54,243 bases of DNA, taken from contig JAKAOH010000005.1 of assembly GCA_021812285.1 (NCBI GenBank), positions 1 to 54,243 on the forward strand. The letters run 5' to 3'. The DNA comes from Acidobacteriota bacterium. GTDB lineage: Bacteria; Acidobacteriota; Terriglobia; Acidiferrales; UBA7541. Shown here piece after piece: positions 26,895 through 36,587 of this stretch (position 1 is its first letter; the number at the start of each line of letters is the position of its first letter). Position numbers and translations under genes: made by a program. The notes under the pieces are model-generated. The model had not been told where the DNA came from, did no database searches, and saw only the letters and a list, made by a program, of their open reading frames with translations.

Positions 26895-27962
26895 ATGAAA
26901 CGTCTCACTCGAGTGGCGGGAGTCTTGCTGTTTTTGGGGTTGTGCGCATCGGCCGCTTCCCAGGCCTCGAAGCCGGCGCAATCCGCCAAGCCCTCGCCGC
27001 AGAAGCAGGCGGCGTCCCAGGCGCAGAAGGCGCCGACGGTCGGCCGGCTGAGACGTGAAGTCCCCCTGGTGAACGTCGTCTTTTCCGTGCTGAACAAACA
27101 CGATCACTTCGTCACCGATCTCGGCCGCAAAAATTTCGAAATTTTCGACGACGATATCCCGCAGGAAGTGCAATTCTTCAATCGCGAAACCGATCTGCCG
27201 TTGCGCATCGGGCTGCTGCTGGATACATCCAACAGCATTCACGGCCGGCTGCAATTCGAGCAGAACGCCGCGTTCGATTTCCTGTTCCACATCCTGCGCC
27301 CCGGCAAGGACCAGGCGTTTCTGATGACCTTCGATACGCATCCGCAGCTTCAGCAGCGGTACACCGACCAGCTCTATCTGCTGCGCCAGGCGATTTTCCG
27401 CCAGCGCGCCGGAGGCGGCACCGCGCTCTACGACGCCATCTACGACGCCAGCCGCGACTACCTGTGGAATCCGCCCCCGCCCGCCGCCGGCAACAACGTG
27501 CGCCGCGTGCTGGTGGTCATCAGCGACGGAGACGACGACCTGAGCGATCATACCCGGAACGAAGCAATCGATATGGCCGAACGAGCCGGCGTGGTGATTT
27601 ACACCATCAGCACGAACAACAACTGGCTCTCCCCCGAGCAGAAAGAGTCCGAAGGGCTGCCGGTCCTGCTCCATTACAGCCAGGGCGATCGCGTGTTGCG
27701 CCAGTTCTCCGAGGATACCGGCGGCCGGTCGTTCTTTCCCTATCGCGTGTCGGATTTGGCGCGCGCTTTCGCCGACATCAGCACCGAACTCCGCACGCAA
27801 TATTCCATCGCCTACACGCCCTCCACCCACGCGGAAGATGGCAAATTCCACCGGATTCGTATCGAAATCCTCCACACGCACGGCCTGAAAGTACGCGCCC
27901 GCCAGGGCTATTGGGCCGCTCCCCCTCCGGGCTCGTCCGGAGCGGATCCCCGTTCCCACTGA
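26895..27962 (+). CDS. Exported VWA-domain protein, acidobacterial VWFA-related family
   Basis: The 355-aa protein begins with a signal peptide (VAGVLLFLGLCASAAS) and a short Lys/Gln/Ala-rich linker, followed by a region with VPLVNVVFSVLNKHD. A von Willebrand A domain comes next, with an intact MIDAS motif D110-T-S112-N-S114. Such single VWA proteins of 300-370 aa occur in many copies in Acidobacteriota genomes and were grouped as a VWFA-related acidobacterial family; their role, probably metal-dependent binding in the periplasm, is unknown. It has its own promoter at the end of rluD. Confidence 0.88.
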   Translation: MKRLTRVAGVLLFLGLCASAASQASKPAQSAKPSPQKQAASQAQKAPTVGRLRREVPLVNVVFSVLNKHDHFVTDLGRKNFEIFDDDIPQEVQFFNRETDLPLRIGLLLDTSNSIHGRLQFEQNAAFDFLFHILRPGKDQAFLMTFDTHPQLQQRYTDQLYLLRQAIFRQRAGGGTALYDAIYDASRDYLWNPPPPAAGNNVRRVLVVISDGDDDLSDHTRNEAIDMAERAGVVIYTISTNNNWLSPEQKESEGLPVLLHYSQGDRVLRQFSEDTGGRSFFPYRVSDLARAFADISTELRTQYSIAYTPSTHAEDGKFHRIRIEILHTHGLKVRARQGYWAAPPPGSSGADPRSH

Positions 27963-28080
27963 TTCGCGTCCGCCCGGCGTCCGATCGCCGCACGAGGAAA
28001 TCCACCATTCGCCGGCTATCCGGCGGCGAAACGCGGATTTGCAATGGGCGCCGGCCGCGCATCGTGTACGATGGGGCGTT

Positions 28081-29268
28081 ATGGAACACGTAGCGATACG
28101 CGCAAAGCGCGTGATGACCCCTCTGGTGGAAATTGGCGACGGCGTGGTGTTGATCGCGGACGGGAAAATCGTCTCCGTGGGGCGCCGCGACGCCGTGGAG
28201 CTGCCCCGGGGAACGCGGGAATACGACGCGCCAGCGGGGATCATCGCGCCGGGATTCGTGGATGTTCACATTCACGGCGCCGGCGGCCGCGACGTGATGG
28301 AAGCGGACGAGGAAGGCTTGCGCCACATCGCGGAAACCATTGCGCGGTTCGGCACCACCGCCTACGTGGCCACGACGGTAACGGCGAGCCCCGACGACAC
28401 CTGCCGTAGCCTGGAATCGCTGGCCCGCGCGGCGAAACGCCAGCGCACCGGCACAGCCTCGGACGGCCCAGCGGCGGAACTGCTGGGCATTCATTTCGAA
28501 GGACCGTTCATCAGCCACGTTCGACGGGGCGTTCATCCGCCTGAATGGATCGCCTCGCCCGCCTCCGGCCTTTTCGACCGGATGCTGGCCGCGGCCGGCG
28601 GCGAAGCCAAAATTCTCACGATGGCGCCGGAACTTCCCGGCGCGCTCGAACTGGTGGAACGCGCGCGCGCGGCCGGAATGGTCGTTTCGATGGGACACAC
28701 CAACGCAACGTATGAAGAAGCGATGGCGGCGATCGCGCGCGGCGCGAGCCACGCCACCCACGTCTTCAACGCGATGCGCCCGTTTTCGCATCGCGATACG
28801 GGCGTCCTGGGCGCGGTGCTCACGCGGCCGGAAGTGACCGCCGAAATCATCGCCGACGGCATCCACGTGGACGAGGCCGCGATCCGGATTCTCCTCGCGG
28901 CCAAGGGAAACGATCGCGTGATTCTGGTGACCGACGCCATCGCGGCGACGGCAATGCCGGACGGAAATTACCGGCTGGGAACGTTTGAAGTGAGCGTGAC
29001 GGGCGGCGTGTGCCGCGACCCCGAGGGACGCCTGGCGGGAAGCACGCTCACTCTCGATCGCGCGGTGCGCCGGATGGTCGAGCTTGGCGTGCCGGCGATC
29101 GAAGCGGTGCGCATGGCCACGCTGCAACCGGCGCGGCGGCTGGGAATCGAAGCGCGCAAAGGCGCTCTGGTCGCCGGCGCCGATGCGGATTTGCTGTTTC
29201 TGGATGACGCACTACACGTGCGCGGCGCATTGACGCACCACATGCGGGAACCACAGATCGGAACCTAG
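28081..29268 (+). CDS. nagA: N-acetylglucosamine-6-phosphate deacetylase
   Basis: NagA removes acetate from GlcNAc-6-phosphate in amino-sugar and peptidoglycan recycling. The 395-aa protein is an amidohydrolase with HIHGAGG, the metal ligand Glu in FEGPF, His in MGHTNATYEEA and HVFNAM, and the catalytic Asp in LVTDAIAAT. The ATG at 28081 is chosen because homology starts there; the open frame extends 14 codons upstream without support. No nagB or nagE lies nearby. It converges on the ATP synthase operon. Confidence 0.93.
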   Translation: MEHVAIRAKRVMTPLVEIGDGVVLIADGKIVSVGRRDAVELPRGTREYDAPAGIIAPGFVDVHIHGAGGRDVMEADEEGLRHIAETIARFGTTAYVATTVTASPDDTCRSLESLARAAKRQRTGTASDGPAAELLGIHFEGPFISHVRRGVHPPEWIASPASGLFDRMLAAAGGEAKILTMAPELPGALELVERARAAGMVVSMGHTNATYEEAMAAIARGASHATHVFNAMRPFSHRDTGVLGAVLTRPEVTAEIIADGIHVDEAAIRILLAAKGNDRVILVTDAIAATAMPDGNYRLGTFEVSVTGGVCRDPEGRLAGSTLTLDRAVRRMVELGVPAIEAVRMATLQPARRLGIEARKGALVAGADADLLFLDDALHVRGALTHHMREPQIGT

Positions 29269-29341
29269 TTCGAGCTTGGGTTCATCAGGAGAAACCCGGA
29301 GCGTTGCCGGGGAAACGGCTTCGGCGCGGCCTGCGTTGCGC

Positions 29342-29788
29342 TTACGGTTCGGGCGGGCGAGATTCGGTATGGATGCCGCCGGCTTTGGCAGCGACCTGCA
29401 CGCGAACCAGCGCGCGTTCCAGCGCGGCTTTCGCGCGTTCCCAATTCACTTCCGGGTCCAGCAGATGCGCCAGGCGTTCCTCGGCACGCGCCGCGGCTCT
29501 GCGTGCGCGCTCCACGTCAATCTCCTCGGCGCGCTCGGCTCGTTCGGCCAGAACGATCACGCGACCCGCCAGCACTTCCGCGAAACCTCGAATCGCCGTC
29601 AGGAAAAACCATTCGCCGCGCCGGCGATAGCTGAGCATGCCGATGCCCAGCTCGGTCATCAGCGGCGCGTGGCCGGGCAAGACCCCCATATATCCCTGGC
29701 TGCCCGGCACCTGCACTTCCTCGACCGTCTCCTGGACCACGCGGCGGTCGGGCGTGACCACTTCGAGCGAAATGGATTCCGGCATCAT
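29342..29788 (-). CDS. atpC: ATP synthase F1 epsilon subunit
   Basis: The epsilon subunit is part of the central stalk and can inhibit ATP hydrolysis. The 148-aa protein has the N-terminal beta-sandwich pattern SLEVVTPDRRVV, then GYMGVLPGHAPLMTELGIG, and a C-terminal helical hairpin rich in Arg, Ala and Glu (ERARRAAARAEERL). Starts at ATG 29788 or 29785. It is the last gene of the operon, 5 bp after atpD. No terminator was found in the 73 bp to nagA. Confidence 0.95.
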   Translation of the reverse strand: MMPESISLEVVTPDRRVVQETVEEVQVPGSQGYMGVLPGHAPLMTELGIGMLSYRRRGEWFFLTAIRGFAEVLAGRVIVLAERAERAEEIDVERARRAAARAEERLAHLLDPEVNWERAKAALERALVRVQVAAKAGGIHTESRPPEP

Positions 29789-29793
29789 GGTTC

Positions 29794-31302
<1,509 letters not shown>

Positions 31303-31323
31303 CTACTTCGGCGGTCGCGGCGA

Positions 31324-32205
31324 TCAAGCGGCCGTAGCCGCCGCGCCGCTGACCACTTCGATGATTTCCTTCGTAATGGCCGCCTGCCGCACCTTGTTCA
31401 TTTCGAGCGTAAGCCGGTTGATCAGGTCGCCGGCATTGTTCGTGGCGGCGTCCATCGCCGTCATGCGCGCGGCCTGTTCGCCGGCGGCCGATTCGAGCAG
31501 GATGCGGAAAATTTCCGATTCCAGATAGCGCGGCAACATCCGCTCGAAAACGGCTTCGGGCGGATCCTCGTAAATGTAGTCGGATTCGGCCACGCGGCGC
31601 GCTTCGCCGCCCGGCGCCGGCACAACCACCTCCGGCGCGATCGGAAGCACCTTTTCGACGACGAGCTTCTGCGTGAGAACGTTCTTGAATTCGTTGTAAA
31701 TGGCGTAGACCGCGTCCACTTTCGGCTCGGTGTAAAGCGCCGCGGCGCGCTCGGCGATCCTGCGCGCGTCGTCGAAGGTGAGTTTGCGGAAAATATCCAC
31801 CGACTCGCCGGTTTTCGGGAAGGGGAGCCGGCGCAGGGCGTCGCGGCCCTTGCGTCCAACCAGATAGGTCTGGATGTCGCGGCCGCGTTCCTCGCGAAGA
31901 AAGGCATTGGCTCGCCGCAGCACGTTGCTGTTGAAGGCGCCGCACAAACCCTTGTCGGAGGTCACCACGATCACCAGCAGCCGCTCTTCCGGCCGGCGTT
32001 CCAGCAGCGGATGGACGGGTAGCTCCATGCGCGCGGCAGCCGACCGCAGCACGCGCAGAATCTCCTCAGCATAGGGCCGGGCGGCGAAAACGCGCGACTG
32101 CGAGCGGCGCAATTGCGCCGCCGCGACGAATTTCATCGCCCGGGTCAGCTGCTGCGTCTGGCGCACCGAGCGCAGCCGATGGCGATATTCGAGAAGGGTC
32201 GGCAT
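31324..32205 (-). CDS. atpG: ATP synthase F1 gamma subunit
   Basis: The gamma subunit is the rotating shaft within the alpha3beta3 hexamer. The 293-aa protein has the N-terminal coiled-coil helix (RHRLRSVRQTQQLTRAMKFVAAAQL) and the matching C-terminal helix ending in TLEMNKVRQAAITKEIIEVV. Central LLVIVVTSDKGLCGAFN is the standard gamma signature. Spacing to atpA is 24 bp. Length is normal; no light- or redox-regulated insertion as in chloroplasts is seen. Confidence 0.96.
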   Translation of the reverse strand: MPTLLEYRHRLRSVRQTQQLTRAMKFVAAAQLRRSQSRVFAARPYAEEILRVLRSAAARMELPVHPLLERRPEERLLVIVVTSDKGLCGAFNSNVLRRANAFLREERGRDIQTYLVGRKGRDALRRLPFPKTGESVDIFRKLTFDDARRIAERAAALYTEPKVDAVYAIYNEFKNVLTQKLVVEKVLPIAPEVVVPAPGGEARRVAESDYIYEDPPEAVFERMLPRYLESEIFRILLESAAGEQAARMTAMDAATNNAGDLINRLTLEMNKVRQAAITKEIIEVVSGAAATAA

Positions 32206-32229
32206 GGCGTTTGTTCCGTCCGGGCGGTC

Positions 32230-33765
32230 TCAGCTGGCGCGAGCCGGCGCGGAGACGGCGCGGAATTGTTCCTTAAACGTGTCGAGCGCGCGACGCAACT
32301 CGGCGCGAAGATCGTCATCGATCTGCTTGCGTTCGGCGATTTTCGCCAGCACACCGGGATGGCTCGCATCCATGTAGTCGTAGAGCGCCTTTTCGAACGC
32401 CCGGCACTGGTCCACCTCGATTTCGTCGAGGTAACCCTGCGTACCGGCAAAAATCCCGACGATCTGCTTGGCGACGGGAAGCGGCTGGAACTGATCCTGC
32501 TTCAGAACTTCTGTCAGCCGGCGGCCGCGCGCGATCTGCGCCTGGCTGGCGCGGTCGAGTTCGGAGCCGAACTGCGAAAAGGCCGCCAGTTCGCGGTACT
32601 GTGCCATTTCCAGCCGTAGCGTGCCGGCCACCTGCCGCATCGCCTTGATCTGGGCGCTGCCGCCAACGCGGCTCACCGAAATGCCGACGTTGATGGCGGG
32701 ACGTATGCCGATGTTGAAGAGGTCGGCTTCCAGATAAATCTGGCCGTCGGTGATGGAAATGACGTTGGTCGGAATGTAGGCGGTTACGTCGCCCGCCTGC
32801 GTTTCGATCACCGGCAGCGCGGTGAGCGAGCCGCCGCCCTTTTCATCGCTCAATTTCGCCGCCCGCTCGAGCAGCCGCGAATGCAGGTAGAAGACGTCGC
32901 CGGGGAAAGCTTCGCGGCCCGGCGGACGGCGGAGCAGGAGCGAAATCTCGCGGTAGGCCTGGGCGTGCTTGGAAAGGTCGTCGTAGAAAACCACCGCGTG
33001 ACGCCCGTTGTCGCGAAAATATTCGCCCATGGCGCAGGCGGCGTAGGGGGCGATGTATTGCATCGTCGCCGGATCGGACGCCGACGCGGCGACGACGATC
33101 GTATTGTCCATCGCGCCGAAATCGGTGAGCGCCTTCACGACCTGGGAAATCGTCGAGCGTTTCTGGCCGATCGCGCAGTAGATGGAAACGACGCCGGTTT
33201 CCCGTTGGTTCAAAATCGTATCCAGGATGATGGCTGTTTTGCCCGTCTGCCGGTCGCCGATGATCAGCTCGCGCTGCCCGCGCCCGATCGGAATGATCGA
33301 ATCGATCGCCTTGATGCCGGTCTGCAGCGGTTCCTTCACCGATTGCCGGTCCACCACGCCCGGCGCGATGCGCTCGAGCGGGTTCCGGTCGTTTGTCGCG
33401 ATCGGGCCCTTGTCGTCGAGCACCTGGCCGAGCGGATTCACCACGCGTCCGACCAGCGCGTCGCCGACCGGGACGGAAATGATCGTGCGGGTCCGGCGAA
33501 CGACGTCGCCTTCCTTCACCGCGGTATATTCGCCCAGCAGCACCGCGCCGACCTGATCCTCCTCGAGGTTGAGCGCGATGCCAAAGACGCCGTGCGGAAA
33601 TTCCAGCATCTCGCCCATCATCGCTTTTTCCAGGCCGTGAATGCGGGCGATGCCGTCGCCGACCGAAAGCACCGAACCGACCTCCTCGACGGCGACCGAT
33701 TGCTGGTAATGCTCGATCTGCTCGCGCAGAATTTTGGCGATTTCGTCAGCCTTGATTGTGGCCAT
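32230..33765 (-). CDS. atpA: ATP synthase F1 alpha subunit
   Basis: The alpha subunit binds regulatory nucleotides and forms the F1 hexamer with beta. The 511-aa protein begins with [18 protein letters not shown], has the P-loop [10 protein letters not shown], the segment [11 protein letters not shown] and the family signature [17 protein letters not shown]. All are typical of bacterial alpha subunits. It lies 18 bp after atpH in the same operon. The N-terminal helix should contact the delta subunit. Confidence 0.97.
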   Translation of the reverse strand: MATIKADEIAKILREQIEHYQQSVAVEEVGSVLSVGDGIARIHGLEKAMMGEMLEFPHGVFGIALNLEEDQVGAVLLGEYTAVKEGDVVRRTRTIISVPVGDALVGRVVNPLGQVLDDKGPIATNDRNPLERIAPGVVDRQSVKEPLQTGIKAIDSIIPIGRGQRELIIGDRQTGKTAIILDTILNQRETGVVSIYCAIGQKRSTISQVVKALTDFGAMDNTIVVAASASDPATMQYIAPYAACAMGEYFRDNGRHAVVFYDDLSKHAQAYREISLLLRRPPGREAFPGDVFYLHSRLLERAAKLSDEKGGGSLTALPVIETQAGDVTAYIPTNVISITDGQIYLEADLFNIGIRPAINVGISVSRVGGSAQIKAMRQVAGTLRLEMAQYRELAAFSQFGSELDRASQAQIARGRRLTEVLKQDQFQPLPVAKQIVGIFAGTQGYLDEIEVDQCRAFEKALYDYMDASHPGVLAKIAERKQIDDDLRAELRRALDTFKEQFRAVSAPARAS

Positions 33766-33783
33766 AAAGCTACCTTCGCTCCC

Positions 33784-34317
33784 TTAAACGGCGGCCATGC
33801 GGGCGCGCAAACGGTCCAGCCCGGCGCGCACCGAGCCATCGTAAATCGTCGAACCGATTCTCACCACCACCCCGCCCAAAAGGCCGGGATCCACGCGGAA
33901 AGCCGGTTCGATTCGCTTCCCGGTGCGGCGCTCGAGCGCGGCGACCAGCGATTGCCGCTCCTGGGCGTCGAGTTCCCGCGCCGCGCGGATTTCCGCCTCG
34001 AGAATGCCGAGGCGCGCGTTGAGTTCCTGGCCGAAAGCCTGGACGATGCCGTCGAGTTGCCAGACGCGGCGGTGATCCACGATCAGAAAGAGGAAATTGC
34101 GGATCGTTTCGCTCGCGCCGAGGCGCTCAACGAGTTTCGAAATCACACCTTGCTTGGCCGACGTCGCAACCGCCGGGCTTGCCAGAAAATTCCGCAGGTC
34201 GGCCGACTCTTCAAGCAGCGCGAGAAAGTCGCTTAGCTCGCGCCGCGTCTCGGCGGGGCGTCCCGCGTCCATCGCCGCATCGGCGAGCGCAACCGCGTAG
34301 CTGCGTTCCGGCGTCAT
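33784..34317 (-). CDS. atpH: ATP synthase F1 delta subunit
   Basis: The delta subunit joins the peripheral stalk to the top of F1. The 177-aa protein starts at ATG 34317 with TPERSYAVALADAA, has an N-terminal helical domain and the C-terminal pattern RVDPGLLGGVVVRIGSTIYDGSVRA, the delta signature. The start codon overlaps the atpF stop as ATGA, implying translational coupling. A longer in-frame extension into atpF exists but is only the read-through of another frame. Confidence 0.94.
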   Translation of the reverse strand: MTPERSYAVALADAAMDAGRPAETRRELSDFLALLEESADLRNFLASPAVATSAKQGVISKLVERLGASETIRNFLFLIVDHRRVWQLDGIVQAFGQELNARLGILEAEIRAARELDAQERQSLVAALERRTGKRIEPAFRVDPGLLGGVVVRIGSTIYDGSVRAGLDRLRARMAAV

Positions 34318-34901
34318 AACCCGCTCCCGGCCGCGCCCAGCGCCTCGATGAATCGCCCGCGCAGCCCGTGATCCACGGCCGGCGTCAGCCGCTCGATCAC
34401 CAGCGCGCGCGCCCGCTCCATGGTTTTCTCCACCGTCAATTCGCGTAAACGGTTGGCGACGGAACGCTCGGCGGCCTCGATTTCCGCTTCCCCCGCGCGC
34501 TCGACCCGGATGGCCTCTTGCCGTGCCAATTCGCCGATGCGTTCGACTTCCGCGGCGGAATCGCGCCGCGCTCGCTCGCGCATCTGCTGCGCTTCGCTCT
34601 CCACGGAGGCAAATTTGGCTTCGGCCTCGCGCAGACGCTGCTCGGCCTCGCGGCGCGCGGCTTCCGCCTCGGCGATCGAAGAGGCGATTTGATCGGCTTT
34701 GCGCCGGAAAACCACTTTGAGGCGGCTTCCCGCCCACCAGCCACCCACGCCGAAAATCAGCGCGAAATTCAGCCACCGGAACACCCAGTCCGCCGTCGTG
34801 GGCGAGGACGTTTCCTGGGCCGCGGCGGCGAGCGGAGCCAGGGCCACGATCACAGAGGCGAGCATCAATCGCGCGAAAATCCGGCGAAGCAGCGCGCGCA
34901 T
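34314..34901 (-). CDS. atpF: ATP synthase F0 subunit b
   Basis: Subunit b forms the peripheral stalk. The 195-aa protein has an N-terminal hydrophobic, signal-like segment ending in AAAAQE, a second membrane segment (WLNFALIFGVGGWWAG) near residues 43-60, and a long charged coiled coil rich in Glu, Ala and Arg. The first segment may be a cleaved signal peptide, a feature of some long b subunits. It overlaps the b' gene by one base (TGATG) and atpH by four. Together with b' it would form a heterodimeric stalk. Confidence 0.88.
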   Translation of the reverse strand: MRALLRRIFARLMLASVIVALAPLAAAAQETSSPTTADWVFRWLNFALIFGVGGWWAGSRLKVVFRRKADQIASSIAEAEAARREAEQRLREAEAKFASVESEAQQMRERARRDSAAEVERIGELARQEAIRVERAGEAEIEAAERSVANRLRELTVEKTMERARALVIERLTPAVDHGLRGRFIEALGAAGSGL

Positions 34902-35374
34902 CAGGATTCCCCCGCCCGCTCGAGCGCCGGCGCTTTTTCGGCGAGCACGGCGCGAGCCGCGGCGTCGGCCAGACGCTCGACTTCCCGATCGAGCTGCTCG
35001 CGCACGCCGGCGAGGTCGCGTTCGTAGCGTTCTTTCGCTTGCCGCACCCGATCGGTCGCGGCGGCGCGCGCCTGGCGGAGCAGTTCCGCGCGGGCGTTCA
35101 GCGCTTCCTGGCGGGCCGCTTCCTGCGCGGCGTAGATTTCGGCGCGAACCTTGTCGAGCGCCTGATGGTAGCGGCGGAGTACTTCCTGCGTCTGGCTTTC
35201 CAGCCGTGCGGCGTCGCTGCGCGCGCCTTCCGTGCGCGCGGCGCGCTCGTCGAGCACGCGCAGCATCGGCTTGAAAAACACCGTGCGCGCGAACAAATAG
35301 AAAAAAAAGACGATGATTGTTGTCGGCAGCGAGGCGATGATCAGGTTAACAGCCTGACGCAGTACTTCTTCCAC
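34901..35374 (-). CDS. ATP synthase F0 subunit b' (second b subunit)
   Basis: This 157-aa protein has one N-terminal membrane helix (IIASLPTTIIVFFFYLFARTVF, residues ~12-33), followed by KPMLRVLDERAARTEGA and a long coiled coil. That is the classical b-type layout. Because a second b gene follows at once, the pair resembles the b/b' heterodimer of cyanobacteria and some other phyla; which of the two is formally b or b' is arbitrary here. It is the first gene of the operon, about 66 bp from the -10 box of the promoter. Genes for subunits a and c are not upstream. Confidence 0.88.
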   Translation of the reverse strand: MEEVLRQAVNLIIASLPTTIIVFFFYLFARTVFFKPMLRVLDERAARTEGARSDAARLESQTQEVLRRYHQALDKVRAEIYAAQEAARQEALNARAELLRQARAAATDRVRQAKERYERDLAGVREQLDREVERLADAAARAVLAEKAPALERAGES

Positions 35375-35712
35375 AATCCCACCCTTGGCGGTCGCGCCGT
35401 TCTCGGGATAAACACAGAAGACCGGAACAAAAGGGAAACTTATAGCATCCGCGCACCGAACCCGTCAACGCGACCCCAGGCGGGGCAGGCGGTCACTTCG
35501 CAAACGGCAAGCTGCACCTACTAGCGGCGATCGCGTATAGAGGACGTTTGCTCGCGAAGGCGGAAATCGCCGGGAATACAATAAGCAAAGAACTTTCAGT
35601 CATTTACATGGCGACCGCGTTCAGTCCCTTCCTGAGCCCTATTGGCGCCGGCAGCATCTAATCACGTGTAGAGGATGGTGAAGGAACGGTGGACATGGAA
35701 AGGAGGCAGCCC
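35375..35712. other. Divergent intergenic region, ATP synthase operon / BON gene
   Basis: This 338-bp stretch separates two divergent transcription units. It holds the strong minus-strand promoter of the ATP synthase operon. On the plus strand a clear ribosome-binding site AAAGGAGG lies near 35699-35706, 6 nt before the BON gene start. I see no coding sequence, no subunit a or c gene and no terminator. Confidence 0.6.
35440..35469 (-). promoter_or_regulatory. Sigma-70 promoter of the ATP synthase operon
   Basis: On the minus strand TTGACG (35469-35464) and TATAAG (35445-35440) are separated by 18 bp, ten of twelve consensus bases. It sits about 66 bp upstream of the first ATG of the operon (35374), so the leader would be about 60 nt. 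Confidence 0.65.
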
Positions 35713-36312
35713 ATGGACACTCGGAAGGAAATCGCTCCAAAAGCCGGTCTGAAGAAGTGGATTTTTCCCGTTCTTTTGATATTCACCCTGAGCGCCGTCG
35801 CCGGCACGCCGAAAGTTTTCGCGGCCCCGGAGCCCGAGATCGCCAACCGCGGCACCCCCACAAACTACGAAACGTGGCTGAGCAACAAAGTCTACGAGCG
35901 GCTGGTCACGATGCCCTGGTACAACGTCTTCGACAACGTCGAATACAAAATCTCCGGAAGCAAAATCACGCTGCTCGGCCAGGTGGTGTTCCCGGTGACG
36001 CGGTCGTCCGTCGCGGATTCGGTGAAAGGGATCAAGGGAGTGACACAGGTGGTCAACGAAGTGAAAGACCTGCCCCTCAGCCCTTTTGACAACCAGATTC
36101 GCTGGGCGGAATATCGCGCTCTCTTTTCCGAAGGATCGCCGCTTTTCCATTATTCCCTGGGCGTCAATCCGCGGATTCACATCATCGTGGACAATAGCCG
36201 CGTGACGCTGGTGGGCGTGGTGAATAGCCGGGCGGACCGCGAAATGGCAGGTTTGCGCGCGAAAACCGTGCCGATGGTGTTCTCGGTGAAGAACGAACTG
36301 AAAGTCGGCTGA
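35713..36312 (+). CDS. Exported BON-domain protein
   Basis: The 199-aa protein has an N-terminal signal or anchor segment (KKWIFPVLLIFTLSAVAG) and two BON domains. The first covers ~55-115 (YERLVTMPWYNVFDNVEY to VVNEVKDLP), the second ~130-198 (HIIVDNSRVTLVGVV to VKNELKVG). BON domains bind membranes or hydrophobic ligands and occur in osmotic-stress proteins such as OsmY. Start ATG 35713 is set by AAAGGAGG just upstream. A strong terminator follows, so it is a single-gene unit. Confidence 0.85.
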   Translation: MDTRKEIAPKAGLKKWIFPVLLIFTLSAVAGTPKVFAAPEPEIANRGTPTNYETWLSNKVYERLVTMPWYNVFDNVEYKISGSKITLLGQVVFPVTRSSVADSVKGIKGVTQVVNEVKDLPLSPFDNQIRWAEYRALFSEGSPLFHYSLGVNPRIHIIVDNSRVTLVGVVNSRADREMAGLRAKTVPMVFSVKNELKVG

Positions 36313-36339
36313 CGTTTCTCCCTCCCGCACCATGAAACC

Positions 36340-36374
36340 CGGGACCCGGCCGCAAGCCGGGTCCCGTTTTTTTT
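36340..36374 (+). terminator. Rho-independent terminator after the BON gene
   Basis: A perfect GC-rich stem GGGACCCGGC (36341-36350) and GCCGGGTCCC (36356-36365) with loop CGCAA is followed by eight T (36367-36374). The outer pair C36340-G36366 extends the stem. It lies 28 bp after the BON stop codon. Confidence 0.93.
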
Positions 36375-36587
36375 GGAGCGTCCGCGCACTTTCCGCGCCG
36401 GCCGCGAACGGCGGGTTTGTGCCCGCGCGGGAACTTGCGCGAAGATGGGTTCCGCGCGCCGGCTGTCACCGCGCGGGCCAGATTGCGTCTTCCCAGACCG
36501 GCGAGCGCCCGTTGAAAGGAGCGATTTCGCTCGGCGCGAAACCGGACCGGTTGTTCCGGCGCGCCGCGCCTTCCGCATCCCGTCTCC

